From: Klebsormidium nitens
Lineage: Eukaryota; Streptophyta; Klebsormidiophyceae; Klebsormidiales; Klebsormidiaceae
Length of the DNA stretch: 64,000 nt
NCBI GenBank assembly: GCA_000708835.1
Contig: DF236970.1
Span: forward strand, 248,001-312,000
Direction of reading: 5' to 3'
Positions within the stretch are counted from its first letter, which is position 1, and the number at the start of each line of letters is the position of its first letter. The notes beneath the pieces were generated by a model, which worked only from the letters and a program-made list of their open reading frames with translations, had not been told where the DNA came from and did not search any database. The position numbers were made by a program, and so were the translations under genes. Shown here one piece after another: positions 38,501 through 51,300 of the stretch.

Positions 38501-38636
38501 TGGTCTGAGCTGTTGCATCGGGATAGTAATCGGGGGAGCTTTGCATTTAATGGAGTGGCCGTTTCGGAGAAGGCCCCTCTACCGGGTTGTCCCTGAGAGG
38601 GAGTGCGCTCTCTCTGCGTTTGTGGACGATACTTAG
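35555..38636 (+). CDS. Cysteine-rich EGF-like single-pass membrane protein
   Basis: Five exons join in phase: 35555-35754, 36338 to about 36526, 37059-37203, 37904-37987 and 38370-38636, about 294 residues. It begins with a signal peptide (MSKRLWSAALLLIICCPFEL). The ectodomain contains loosely repeated cysteine modules: CLCSGGECAIEAGCEDFLCLP, CVCPPGLPCSFAQPCVGSLC, NGVCHSRCKCTTE and CSYDNQDCALLICNQGYY. A hydrophobic segment of about 25 residues (VLSFTGVFLVLGLSCCIGIVIGG) follows and a short basic tail (RRRPLYRVV) ends the protein, so a type I plasma-membrane or endomembrane topology is expected. The cysteine spacing is EGF-like but matches no family I can name. The donor ending exon 2 is the least certain border; it was chosen because it gives the phase 2 that exon 3 requires. 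Function unknown; adhesion, wall sensing or sorting are possible. Confidence 0.7.
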
Positions 38637-39437
38637 GCCGGCTTCGACTTCCAGTTTCCAAGTTTCAAGATTTTGTAAGACCGCGTCACTAGTCAAAAAC
38701 TGTACAGTGCAATCAACATTGAAGGAGATCAGGTTACGACAAGTTGGCCAAAAATGGAAGGTCGCATTTCGTTCGCCCTCCAGTGCATGCTGCCCCTTGA
38801 CTGTAATGAGCTTATGCGTTGATTGGCCATAGCGTTCACTAGACACGATCAACATGGCATATACGACCAGGCTAGGTGCTAGACTCAGCCGGCTGCAGGC
38901 CATGAGCTACTAGTCCTCGTTGACGAGCCTAGCTATATGATTGCATGGAAGTCTTGAAGACACCCCGCTCAATCATTCAATGTTGTATGCAATGACGTAT
39001 ACGGCCTGTGGACGTACAATCTGGCATCTAATTGCATGCACTAGATGTAATTGAATAGCTATAATTGTGATGTGCGACACATGAAAGAAAATGGAAATCT
39101 GTTGCTCGTGCACGCACACGCGGCTTCATTGAGTCGATGCCTCATATATGCACCGTTTTGTGCATATGTATTGGAGTTGTCACAGGCTCAATAAGATTTC
39201 CTCTTATTGAGCTAGCTGTTGTAGCTATCATTGTCTAGAGCCACGGCCATGTCCTTGGCCTTGTGCCTTAAACATGTGTCAACTCGTTCTCGAGCATGAC
39301 AGCAAAGCGGATGCAGTCAATCAGGTGCGACATTGCGGTGTGGCATTGAATAAGAAGACTCAGGTTGCTCTCAGTCGTTGAACCAGGGAAGGTCACAATC
39401 CAACCAGCGTACGAGAGCTTGAACCCAGGGTAACGGG
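38637..39437. other. Intergenic between convergent genes
   Basis: The 3' ends of the membrane protein gene (+) and of the GGTase-I beta gene (-) face each other across 0.8 kb. AT-richer than its neighbours; no gene or structured element recognised. Confidence 0.45.
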
Positions 39438-42400
39438 TCAAGTGACCGGGACTCCCAGCGACACGTCTATTCGTCTGAGGCCGTCTTGTCCGACTAGACT
39501 GAGTCCACAAATCCCGTAGAATGTATGAAGCAGATCGGGCAACTCGCCAGGATGCTTGCTGAAGCCTCCATACTTCTGCAGAAACCAAGAAACCGGGTCG
39601 GGGTCAATTTTACGCACCCACCAATCTGGAAGGACAGACACTACAGCCAGTGTCCGAAACCAAACGACTGAAGGTGTTAAGGTTGTTCTTTAATACTAAG
39701 AATGAGAAAGCGAGGAGACAGAAGTCAAAGTTCGAAAATGCACACTATCCTCCTGGTTTAAGGGGTTGCTCGCACAGCGCCACGATGAGCACAGCTTCGC
39801 AAGACTTTGAATGCGGACTCACGATCCATGGCGAGCTTTGAACAGGGTCTGAGCTGTCCGAGAGAAACGAATACTGCATTGAGGGGTTGTAAGGCCGCAA
39901 AGCTTTGTCTTACCCGGCAAAGAACGCAGCGAAAACGAGAAGAGGTTTGGAAGCATACCTGGTTTTGGCATCGAAAAAGGAAGCGCCGCAGGGATTGGCG
40001 GTCCAAGAAAGAGTAGCCCCCCAGCATTTCGAGGGAGGCTCCGACCCTGCGGAGAATTACAAGGAGCAATAAATCATGAACACACTGCAGCAGATATGCT
40101 GACAAACGATGTGCACACTTTGAGACCGCCGGCGCTTACGTGATGAAGAGGAGCAATCATTGCTCACAAAAACTGGACGGCATGTGACATCTCAAAGTGG
40201 TTGCTTCACGACTTCGCAACTGAGTTTTGGAGAAGCACGGAAGCACGAAAAAGTTCTTTCTCGGGTTCTCTGACTCTCCTGTTTCAAGGGCGGGGGTGAC
40301 GTACCAAAAGGCGTAACACGTGTCCGCGTCTTTGTTGGCCCGGCCCTGCAGACCGCCGCTCGACGTCTGCCGCTGCAGAACGGAACGGGACGGAACGTCA
40401 GGAAAACGGAATCGACTCACAGAGACAAGCAGTTACAGGCCGCCATTGTTCTTCGCCGAGAAGCCACCAGGTGCGCGGCGCAACTTACGCCGCTGAACAG
40501 GCAAGCGACCCAACCGCCCGTCCTGTGTTGCTGAATGATTTCCGTGGACAGGAGTCTAGTACGGAAAACGGAGCCTGGTGCCGAGCATCGGGAAAAGGAA
40601 CCTGTCTATGTGGAGCCAAGGGCAACTTGAAATGCCCACGAATGCAAGCCGTCCGATCCACGTCTAAGGGCCCCGGTTCCGCATTCCTTGGTTGTAAGGG
40701 CTGAGTGGGTAGGTCTTTCTAAACCTCGAAAACTTTACCTTGCTGAGCAAGCAAGTAGCAGGTACTGATCTTACGGAGTAGCCTCAAGACACTGCCTTTC
40801 TTTGTTGTCGCAATCAGTGCCAACGCCATTACGGGACTAGGCGGGCCCGTTGTCCAGTTTTCCAGAAGTGGTGGTTCCCACTCCTGGATGAGGACCTAAA
40901 CAAATGGAAGTCGACCCCGTGTATACAGGAGCAAAAGTAGCCCAGAAAAGCTGATGAGACAGAGACCTTATGTAACCAGAGAAGGGGAATCGATGACCTC
41001 ATACGCGATTGCGACTTGTTGAAAGAAGGAACAGCGAGCGGTGAACGAAAAAGATTAATGATGGCGAAGACGGACCTGTAAACACCACTCCAACGTCGTT
41101 CCCATCCCCTCAGTCCCTGTTCTCCCGCAACCGTTAGCTTCCGTACCGAGCGCGTTTCCTTGTCGTGGAAGACGTTCCAGCAACTTGAGCGCAGCCACCG
41201 CGCAGTACGTCGCGCCCCCTGCAGGAAGCGTAGCTTACGAATAAGCAAACCAAAGAAAAAAGCGATGATTGCTCAAATCTTAGAAGGCGATTGCTCCCAT
41301 TCTAAAAGGTTATGCTTGCTCCAAGAAGCAAGCCTACATAAAAAGAAGGTCTCTAGAGATAGAGAATAGGAAAAAAGTTGCCCAAGCAACAGCAAAAAAA
41401 AAGAGAGGAAAAGTTCCGCCACGGTTTTGTCGAGGGTAAGGCGTGCGAACGAGTTACATTGAGCCACGGGAAAATAAGGGGAAAAGCATGCGACGTATCT
41501 GAAGAGGACGGGTGGCACAAATAAGATTGGACACGTCGTTATACGAGAGAGTCGACTGCACCGAGAAGCAGAAAACCTCGAACCGCGAAGATGGAGAGGT
41601 GGGAAGCCTGAGACTTAAGTGGAACAGTTCCGCTTTCTTCACGAGGCACACGACCCTGAATCCGGCCGAAAGGCCCACTCAACACAATAAACACACCAAA
41701 TCGACTATCTCCGCATTTGACAAAAATTGAAGCCACGAACCCAAAGTCCACTATCTTCTTGTACGCTCTATCTATCCATACTTGCCAGCTTGACACGACT
41801 TCGACCAGCAGCTATCATACGACTTGGAGCCCTTAGTGATGGGCAGTGGACGCATGGGATGGCTCAATTTAGGTTAGATTTAGGTTTAGGTTTTAAACCA
41901 GCCTAACCGAGCATTGGCAGCCAAAGTCAGTAGCAGGCCAAGTAACCGGGCGCGTAACACCGCATAACCACGCGCCCTTGAGCAGCGTTTCGCCCGCTTA
42001 CCATGAGCTTCGAGGCCTGAAGCGAGGCCAAACCCGCCGCTGTAACCCCGACTCCGATGTATGAACTGGACGGCGGCATCCACGTCGATTGCCGTCTGGT
42101 CGCCGAGAATTGAGCATATGGCCGCTGCAGAGACAGGCGGAATGGAGTCAGAAACTGACTGAGTCCGAGTTTGAGAATGATCAGGCGCCAGGATAAAAGA
42201 TGCTTAATCCAAGGTTGACAGATTATGGGTGTTAGCAGTCCTAGAGTCGAGTTCTTTGGATAAACGATTGAGTCTACAAAATGATCGAGTCTTTGGAAAA
42301 ATGATTGAGTCTCCAAAATGATTGATTCTACAAAACTCCGACAACTGTTTAAGGGCGTCAACGTTTATTTGTCCATGAGATTTTGAGACGGGTTTGGATC

Positions 42401-44722
42401 TGAAGGTGCGTCTTCTAGGCCGTCACATGTATACTGATCTCCGAGTGCGAGGGCTAGCTATTCTGTCAATGCTTCTACGCTTCGAGAGCCAGGGTATTGT
42501 CTGGCCGGCAAAGTATTGTGGAGCTTTACCCCTATATTGTCAAAAGCTTGGACGAGACGTTGGATAAAGGTCACATAGCAGCGCCAGACCCCAAAACATC
42601 CTGTTGGGACCGGAGGAGGAAGACCTTTAGCTTTGGAAGGATCACAACGGAGACGAGGGACGGCTGCTCACCAGCACAGAAAACGAAGCGCATGTCAGAC
42701 TCAGCTTCAGCACAAACGGACCCAAAACTGCAGGCGGAGATTGAGTTGAGAAAGGGATAACTTTGTCTAGACGCACACTACGCCGATCCGTTTATGTCCG
42801 AACTGAATCGCTTGGTCAGAAACTGTCCAAATCTACTTTGATCATCTACATTAACAAATGACGTCTGTATTAAGAGATTCAAAATCATCGAAGTCAAAAG
42901 AGGAGGCCTAGCTAACAAACCATACGCGTTTATTGAAGTCGCTACTCCTCGTAAGCAAGCTTCTTGAGAAAGAACGGCCTACTGTTGTAAGCGAGCAAGG
43001 CAGACAACTTGCGAGGAGCGCGTGAAAGACGCAATGCTTGCCTCGTCCATCGATTTCAAAGATCGAGGAACCAGAAACCACCGAACTTCTGGCTTTCGGA
43101 TGAAGGCAAGGTTCACAGGTCTGCTAATACTATAGCCCCGGGCTGGGCTCCGCCTAAACCTTCTTCATGCTGATAAATCCTCTACAAAATGAAGTTCGAG
43201 AAGGATCAACTTTCAAGTACGACCAGATGAACAATTGAGCAAGCAACTAGACTACCTGCCGTCTGACTGCTGGAGGCGCTGCAATGTCCGCAGGATTGGC
43301 TCTCGGGCCACCCGGCTGAGGTCATCCCCGAAGGAGCGGAGGATTGCCAGAGCGCTGTAGGTGGCAGCTATGTTGGCCGAGTCGTACTGGTGTTGACTGG
43401 GTACCTGCAAGAGAAGATCGAACTCACTGACGAGATATTCATGCAACTATGGCTGACGAGCACCGGCGACGAGTTGGTGGCTGAAGGTTGTGTAGATTAT
43501 CGTACATTCCTTCGCAGGCTTCGTACGGAGATTGTAAAGCATCAAAAGCCCAAAACGAGGTGAAGGATTGCTGAAATTCTGTGTTATTGAACCAGCTCGG
43601 GTCCAGGATTGGTCAAATCTGCACAAATGATGGTAAGTTGCGCCAGACCACAAGTTGACCAGCTAGTCTGTGGAACCAAAACTTCAAAGGGCCAGATAGT
43701 GCAGATTGTGTCACAGCTTTAAGGTAAGCCAGGCACATTGAAGGGAGATGATCTGCGGTGGACAGAAAACAAAATGGCGCTCTTTTTTCTTGTTGCGAAC
43801 AAAGTGAATGCGGAGCCACTTGAGCGAGCGCCAGAGGCTACTCGCTCAGGGGAGAGTAAATCGGCTGGGCCCAAAACCAATGCAAATCATAACCACGTTG
43901 TTTGACGGACTCACCCCTGTTTCAGAGTAGGGTATTCCTAGAGAGGGGGAGCCTCTAAAACCGTAGCAGGTGCCGTTCTCAACTTGCCCCTTTTCAGGGA
44001 TCACTTGCAGACTGTACACCCATTCAGTGATCTCTGGCACAGCGCCCTGCAGCATGGCAAGTTTCGTTCTTTGATTGGTGGAAGACAATTATCATATCTT
44101 CTGACCCATCTTATAGTGACGGTGACTTCGACGCTAGACAAAATGTTCTACTATCGATAGACCACATTGTTTGAGGAGGGGATACAGGTCTATGATTAGA
44201 GAGGGGCTATTCAGATGCTGATCCTCTGAAAACATAGAGGGTCATACTTCACCACATTCTGCCACTCAAAGGCCTTGATGCAGCTATCTGGCAATGTCAA
44301 GATGGTTGTTTCCCAACGTTGACGTCTGAAGACATGTCCTCACTTCCAAAACTGCAAAGCACTGACCCAGTTCTCCAATCAGATGCACAACCACCGCTGT
44401 TTCTGCTTCTGCTTATAATGTAATGTTTCACCAGGCCCGACGGCTCGTTCTCCAAGGAAGCCGTTGCAACATTTACACAGAAACATACGCTCAAATTTGC
44501 CTCAATTGACCACCTGCAAGGAGGACATGGGCATTTTAAGATCTTTCCGCCACTTGCCTCGTCGAGCGCATCCAGCATCTTCAGCCCCACCACAGCAAAG
44601 TAGGCTAACGTGAGTCGGTTGCTCTCCTGTCCTGCATATGGCGCCGGCAGCTGTTGCAGGTTGGCGAGTAAGTAACCCACGTGCTTGCTGAGGAGAAACT
44701 TCTGCTCAGTCTCGAAGTCCAT
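39438..44722 (-). CDS. GGB: Protein geranylgeranyltransferase type I, beta subunit
   Basis: The beta subunit binds geranylgeranyl diphosphate, zinc and the CaaL-box protein, and works with the shared alpha subunit to prenylate Rho-type GTPases. Nine minus-strand exons join in phase to 353 residues: 44722-44558, 44046-43915, 43404-43256, 42727-42672, 42124-42002, 41218-41076, 40372-40305, 40046-39959 and 39575-39438. Landmarks are ESNRLTLAYFAVVGL, DSANIAATYSALAIL, SDMRFVFCAAAIC, YSGGFGLASGLEAHGGATYCAVAAL, GGLQGRANKDADTCYAFW (zinc-binding Asp and Cys) and GGFSKHPGELPDLLHTFYG (zinc-binding His). The sequence fits GGTase-I beta better than farnesyltransferase or RabGGTase beta because of ESHGG-like and NK.DTCY contexts and its length. 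The first intron uses a GC donor (GAG/GCAAGT), required by phase. Confidence 0.93.
41868..41895 (+). repeat. Short telomere-like TTTAGG repeat in a GGB intron
   Basis: TTTAGG occurs three times in about 28 bases (TTTAGGTTAGATTTAGGTTT and following), inside the intron between the 42124-42002 and 41218-41076 exons. It resembles plant-type telomere units lacking one G, and may be a relic of repair or simple slippage. Confidence 0.5.
42264..42340 (+). repeat. Four imperfect ~20-base tandem repeats
   Basis: Units of the form GATTGAGTCTACAAAAT recur four times with substitutions (GATCGAGTCTTTGGAAAAAT, GATTGAGTCTCCAAAAT, GATTGATTCTACAAAAC) in an intron of the GGTase beta gene. Confidence 0.7.
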
Positions 44723-45614
44723 GCCACCACTAGAACCAGAGTCCTGTTTACTCCGTCAAAGTGGGACAATTCTCATGGTTTGATAGTTCGAAAACTCTTA
44801 TCTATATTCTACAATATTTCCTTCACTTTCCTACACTTTCTATAGAAAAATTGAAGAAGTATCAAATCCAGTAGATGCAACTCGTCTGTGTCTTTCTTCG
44901 CCTGGCACTTCAAAAAGGAGAGGAACTGCAATCACACAGCACTCGTTCTTCATGTGGAGGCCCGTGCTCAACTCTTGACGCCAATGGAGAAAACCCTTGG
45001 CAGCTGCAGCAGTGACACCTTTGTTGCAACGTAGGCTTCGAAGTCTGGACCACCAGAAAATCCAAGCAGCTGCAAGCAAGATCCCTGTTATTCAAACAGA
45101 AAACCCCACGTGCATATATTCAGAGCTTTTGCAGCTCTCGCCGGGCGCAACTGATTGACACTGGTTGCTTTTATAAGGGCTTTTGAAACCACTGTTTTTG
45201 GGACAGTGTCACTGTCAGCTCACGGGCCATGGTTCGCAAGATTCGGACGCGGACTTGCGCGGATTTGCAAACTTTTTGATGAACCTGAAAACTCCTTCAA
45301 CACTGCTTGATTCATGCATTTCCATTCCAATCTGGATAAAATTGACCAGGTGGAGGCGCTTGATGTTGAACTTCATCAAGTTCATGCAAGAAGTTTTAAA
45401 TATGAACACTTCGCTGGGAGCAAGAAAGGCATGATTTCGTTGATTAATCAGAGCACCTCGAGACTCGAGCTGAGCACGTTGGTGTGAATCTAAAGACCTT
45501 GTTTAGGGTGGTTCATTCGTATGCAAGTTGGCCCTTATCGGCCTTGCTTTAGTGGAAAGTTGACATACCACCATTTTGGGGGCTGAGGCCCGGACATTTC
45601 AGGAAAGAGGCACA
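44723..45614. promoter_or_regulatory. Divergent region between GGB and U1C
   Basis: 892 bases between two divergent start codons, expected to hold both promoters and 5' leaders. Frames inside it have no recognisable domain. No promoter element assigned. Confidence 0.4.
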
Positions 45615-48399
45615 ATGCCCAGGTAAGTGGAGCAAACAGTATCCCTTGTCAGAATGTCGGCGAGAGTTTGGTAATGTTTGGTGGTCGAGAAGAGTGTGAG
45701 ATTTAGTATAAATTTGGATCTAGGGGCGAACACGCGTTACAGGTGTGAGCCTGTGTGTGTTTAAGTAGTCTTTAGTGATCGTTTTATTGAAGAGTATGGG
45801 CAGCCCCAGTGAAAATCTATCAAACTGGCAATAAACGTTCCTGACTTTTCCCTGATCCTTTTCGAAACGCCGCCACTGCAACCGCTCATATTTTGCTTGC
45901 TCATGTTCAAACTTTGGCCCATTTTGATGTTGTGCAGGTACTACTGTGATTATTGTGATGTTTACTTGACACATGACTCGGTAAGCGGTCTGGCCAGAGA
46001 ATCCTTGGCCCGTTCACAAGACTGCTACATGCTTGCCAGATTTCATTGGGGCTTCTGCAAATCTTTCGCAGGATGGTAGTCGATGTAGAGAGAGAGACGC
46101 GACTGGGGCGCCACACGTCATCACTTCGTGTACTTGATGTATCATTCTCCAGTCATGACCTGGTTTCTTAGCTGTAGAACCAACGACGTTGTGAAAGAAA
46201 GGTTGTTCTTTGACCAGTTTTCTGTGCAAGCCATGTGCTTCTGAGGCAGAATCGAGACAAACTGATCATGGAGAACGTGCTTTTGATTGCAGCCGTCCGT
46301 GAGGAAACAGCATAACTCTGGGTACAAGCACAAGGTGAGAAAGCATGACAATCATATCTAACTAGAAGTACCGTTTCGTCCTTGGGGCAGTAATCTTTGC
46401 ACTTGTCCATGAGCGGGTGCCGTTAAATCCAAGACCCAGCCCCAAGTTGTGGCATACTTGTTGGTGGAGTAGGTTTTTCCACAAATGGGGCATCTTGATG
46501 TTGCTTCTTGGAGGACCACTTGCGTCTGCCGTCTATAATAATTCGAAGCGGGAAACTCAAAACGGAATTCCTTCTTTGTTCGGTGCCATCTTGTTCTGCG
46601 TGCACTTATGGTCAATGCAACGGCCTCAAACTTTTCAGAAATGATACCAGCCTATTACTGGTCCCTGCAGCTGATCCATGCAGTGCTGCCTTTTGCAGGC
46701 GGCTGTGCGGGTGTATTACCAACAGTTTGAAGAGCAGGAGACACAGAGTCTGGTAGACCAGAAAGTCCAGGAGTATCTGCAGCGGGGGGGCGGCCAGGTG
46801 AGTCTGCACCTTGTTTTGAGCCATGCCAGCGTGTCTCTGAGCCTTCATTGATTGCACCGAGTGGTCGCCTCCTTTTTGTGCAACCCCGTACTTCCTTCAA
46901 ATCTGCTCCGAAGCCCGCTTCCCTGAGAACTTCACCCTTGGCCGCTTACTAGTACCAGAAAGGCAATTCCGGCAAGTCGATCGTTTGCCTTGATAGTCTC
47001 TAACACCGCTCTTGATTGCTTGGTTTTGCAGGTCCTAGGTCAGGGTAACCTGCCGCTGATTGCACGAAACCTGCCCCCCCGCTCCCAACAAGCACCCCTC
47101 CCTGGGCCGCCAGGACCACCGCGGCAAACAGGTGCACGCATATTTCTGGGTTTGTTATGGACTGTTAACGGAATTACTATTCAGCACTACTATTTCCACG
47201 ATTCTGTGTTTGATGTATGCTAGCTCAAGAGAAGCGAAAAAGCGGTGGCACAGCCACAAGGACAATAGGGAGTACTGGTTGTGGTTTAGAATTATCATTA
47301 TGGAGGCAGCAACTATCAGCCGTGGTTGCCAAGTAGTCTTTTTCAAAACGAGGTTGTCGGTGTTTCCCTTCCAAGTTCGACATTTGCTGGAGGTAGATAA
47401 GCCAGTCCTCTATTTCCATTGTTGTGAATGGGCCGTTTTCAAACGAGTCTGCCAAACCTCTGCTGTGGCCATTGATACTCTGCAGAATCTGAAAATGCGG
47501 ACACTTGCTCAGCTCATGCCTCTTCTGTTCTTTGAATAGAAGTGCAAGATGGTTGCAAACCCTGGAGCTCCCGTTAGAAGATCGGCTCTTGTTTTGATGC
47601 GCTCTCTCGAGCCGCCATGTTCCGGCATCCCTTAACAGACTCCGTTGCACAGTTTGTCACGGGTCTTTGCTTCTCTCCCTGTACGCAGGCGCCCCCCCTT
47701 CTTTCCGACCACCAGGACCCCCCTCATTTCGGCCCCCGTCTCAAGGTTACCAGCCCCCGGGGCCCCCTAGCAACGGTGCTGGACCCCCTGGGGCCCCCGG
47801 AGGCTATGGTCCGGGCCCGGCAAACGCCCCCCCCGGGCAGGGCGGTTACGGGCCAGGGGGTTACGGTGGTGGTTCAGGGTATCAAAATGCGGGTAGGTAT
47901 TCCTTGCTCGTACTTCAACCTCAAAAAGAAGTATTGTATCTGAAGGCTTTCCAGCAGATTGCAGCATCGGCATGCGAGAACGGCTTAGCTGCTCCAGCTG
48001 CCCAGTTTCTGGCTACCGCAGTGCCGACCTGCTTTAAAGGTACTCATAACGAAGCTCTCTTTGGCGGCTGCTACCCCGTCCTCAGTTGCGTCTCGTGATG
48101 TTTCTGGTTGTATTAGAATCACTCAGCTTCTGCTACTTCTGTTCGTACAATCTGCCTGTTTCATTGACCCGCGTGGGGCATGTACGTCTTACAAGGTTTC
48201 ATTTGATTTCTATTCAGGCGCTCCTCCTGGCGGCTCTGGCTACAATCCTTACGGAAACCAGGGGGGGGGTCCGGGCGGCCCCATAAGAGGCCCCCCTGGT
48301 GGTGGTCACCAGGGGGCTCCTTCTCCGTATGCTCGGCCCGGGCCGCCTTCCGGATCGCAAGGGCCCCCGGGTTCGTACAATTCCTCAGGGAGGTATTGA
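45615..48399 (+). CDS. SNRPC: U1 small nuclear ribonucleoprotein C
   Basis: U1C stabilises pairing of U1 snRNA with the 5' splice site. Seven exons join in phase: 45615-45622, 45938-45980, 46293-46334, 46699-46797, 47032-47131, 47689-47892 and 48218-48399 (about 225 residues). The first coding exon is only ATGCCCAG; joined to the second it gives MPRYYCDYCDVYLTHDS, then PSVRKQHNSGYKHK, the conserved C2H2 zinc finger, then VRVYYQQFEEQETQSLVDQKV, the family helix. The C-terminal half is Pro/Gly-rich (PPGPPSFRPPSQGY, GGYGPGGYGGG) as in plant U1C. The tail lacks similarity beyond composition. Three copies of CTACGAT lie just after the stop (about 48486-48506), in the presumed 3' UTR. Confidence 0.95.
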
Positions 48400-51300
48400 C
48401 AGAAGCATGCGAGTGGTGCGGAAAAGAGGGACTTGTAGTGCTTTGTTCTAGTCCAGATTAAGGTGTTTCCGTCTCAAATCAAAGCCTACGATCTACGATC
48501 TACGATTCCTCTCAGCAGCCTCGGCCGTGAAGGTGGCGGAGATGCAAGGGAGTTGCTAGCAAGTAGGGGGGAAGTGCGACAGCGCCTGCGTGGAACTTGC
48601 GAGGCAAGGTAATGCTTTAGATCGGGGGTGGGTAAGGCAAGTGGCCGGAGACTTCAGGCCCTCCGCGCCAGCTTTTTCATTACACGAGCTTAGAGACTTC
48701 AGGCCCTCTAAGCCGGCTCGTCTTATCTAATGTATCTCACGTTACATCATTTGGTCTTCCTTTTCATTGATAGGCCTCGACAGTCCGTGCTAATGTACGA
48801 AAAAGTGCACGAAAAAGTCGACCATGTTGTTCGAGTTTGCTTTCTCAAACGTGAGTCTGAAGCTGTCAAGCGTCTACGTTTGCAAATCACGCCATCCCCC
48901 GTTCTTTACTTGGAATCTTAAGAGTTGTCTAGGTATTGAGGCGCTCCTTTCCAAATGTACTATGGGAGAACCGCGTTGCAATCCCATATTGCCTGGGCTT
49001 CCCTTGGATATAAACTAACCTCCAGCGAAAAAACCAGAAGGCGACTTTTCGAGGAGCATCCGGCTTCACATATAGTCGGAGCTTTGCAGTCTTGAGCAAG
49101 CTACACGTTAAGCTTATCCAAGTTGCAGTATCAAGCAAGCAGCACGTCCAATCACAGCTAGTAAGGAACTTTGGGTCTTACAGTGGGCCTCTATATGTTG
49201 CCTGCCTAGAAGTCAGACAAGATTGGTCATGTGACGTCCTGCAAATGTATGTGGTTCGGAAAAGGGACGTGCATTTGTATGTACAATCATAGCTTTTGTT
49301 TCTTGCTCATGTGTGCTATTTTCGTCGAAGAACTGCTTTTGGGGAAAACTCGGAAGGTAACAACTAATTGAGCAAATTAACGTCCATCATTTCTTGATAG
49401 CAGGCCCATATCCTTATTGAACATGGTTATTTTGTAGCATGGTAGCCGGCTGGGCGCCTTTTTTTGATTCCGAGTATCCATCATCTGAATCAAACGGCAG
49501 TTCAACACGACAGTGGTATGGACTGTTATGACTTTATTTCGAAAACATTGGGAGGCCGCTCTTGCGTATAAAATTGCATTCGTGCATGATGCTGATAATA
49601 TATGGATCTGCGGATATGCTCCTTTCATATACCTTCGATATGATAGTAAAGCACATCCCACCGGGGATAAATAAAAACTTAAACCGATGAGTGCCGGGCC
49701 CTCACTTTGTTGCTCAGCATGCGCGCCTTGTCCGACTACTACTTCGAGATCAGAGGGTGACAAAGCATTCATGCCATGCAACTTGGAATTCAAGCCATGC
49801 ACCATGGCACTTTTCACACGTTGCACTAATAGATTGATATACTGGCCGCACGGCAACCGTCGCTTGAATTCGAATTCAATTGCTCGGATAAATCTGAGTC
49901 ACGGGGGAATGAGAATTAAGAAGCCTACTAATCCAAAAGATGCACGCTCTGCACTAAGTTGAACCAACCCCACAATTACCAGATTTACTCGTCTCACGCA
50001 CAAGCTACCTATGGTGGGTGTCGACGGTATCGACCGCGTCACGGTCCGGTATCAAATCTGATTGACCGGTGTCACGCGTCGCGACAAATGTTGTACGCAG
50101 TACTAACGACCGTACTCGGCGGTACTTGAGAATTGGGTCCGAGTTCATGAATGGAAGTTTTTCTGACACGTCGATAAACGGGCAATTGCGTACTAGCCGG
50201 AGGTACGGTACCGTCGCGCGAGACTTGAGTCTGCGCGTCCAAATATTGAATTTCATGGTCTTGGTCGGAACTTCCGACTTGTACCGAGCAAGAGTACCGC
50301 GGTACCCAGAGTGAAAGAAGAGTGCAGAGATTTGATAAAGGAGTGTAAGAGAAGGCGCTGTTCAAAATCCAACGATGGCGGCCAACTTTGCGCCTCCTAT
50401 GCTGCTACTTGAGATTTGTCCTGAACAAAACATGATGTTGGAGCTTCCAAGGACACCTAATGACGCCCCCCCAACATTTTTTTTCGCTTGTCAGAGGTTT
50501 CTGCATGTTGCATAAGCCTCGTCTTAGTGTGGCATTTTGATGCTTTCGTCAAAGTGTAAAATATTACACTCTTTAACAATTTCATGACACTCACTTACGG
50601 CCGAGCAATTTTTTCTGAGTACTCGAATCGTACATGTTTCGGAAGTCCGAGTCACCGTGACGTAAACCGCCGGTACTACTGACAGAATTTGATACCGGGT
50701 CCCACATTTTCGTTGCGGTTCGAGTCGGAGTCGACTCGGCCGGAACCCACCGTAGGTAGCTTGTGGCGCCGCGTTCGCGGTCTCTTTATTGCAAGCGCAT
50801 GTTATACTTCGAGCGAGATTTTATACCGGACCAACAATAACAATTCTAAGATCATATACAGTAACGCGACACTTGCACATTGGCCAAGCCAACGTGAAGC
50901 CAACTCAATATTGAATGTTCCAATGTGCAATGGTGTGCCTCATCAGGCTCATGCACCCTCCGGCGAGTCCGAGGCTCATCATGTCCCTCGATTATATTAT
51001 TCATATTGAATCAACGCCGCTGCGTATCGGACGGTTGGCAGTATTTTGTAGTCTTGATCGACAGACGACAGTCGATTGGGTTCGTAACATCGGGCCTTTC
51101 AGCACCGTTGATACGTTGCTTTCTGATCGGACGGTATAACATGGTTAAATACAATATCTGGCGGTCCTTGGTTCGTGGTTACGCCACCTGGTACGGACGT
51201 GCCACTTTTTGCCAGCATGGCATCAACGTGTCGCGCTTTTTCTAGAAATCTGCTTGATATTTGTGGTTGCGGCAACACCTGTGCTCAAATATCTCATACG

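Noticed and set aside
46358-46615. Minus-strand frame with RCPICGKTYST, zinc-finger-like
   Set aside because: It lies antisense in a U1C intron, is isolated and has no partner exons.
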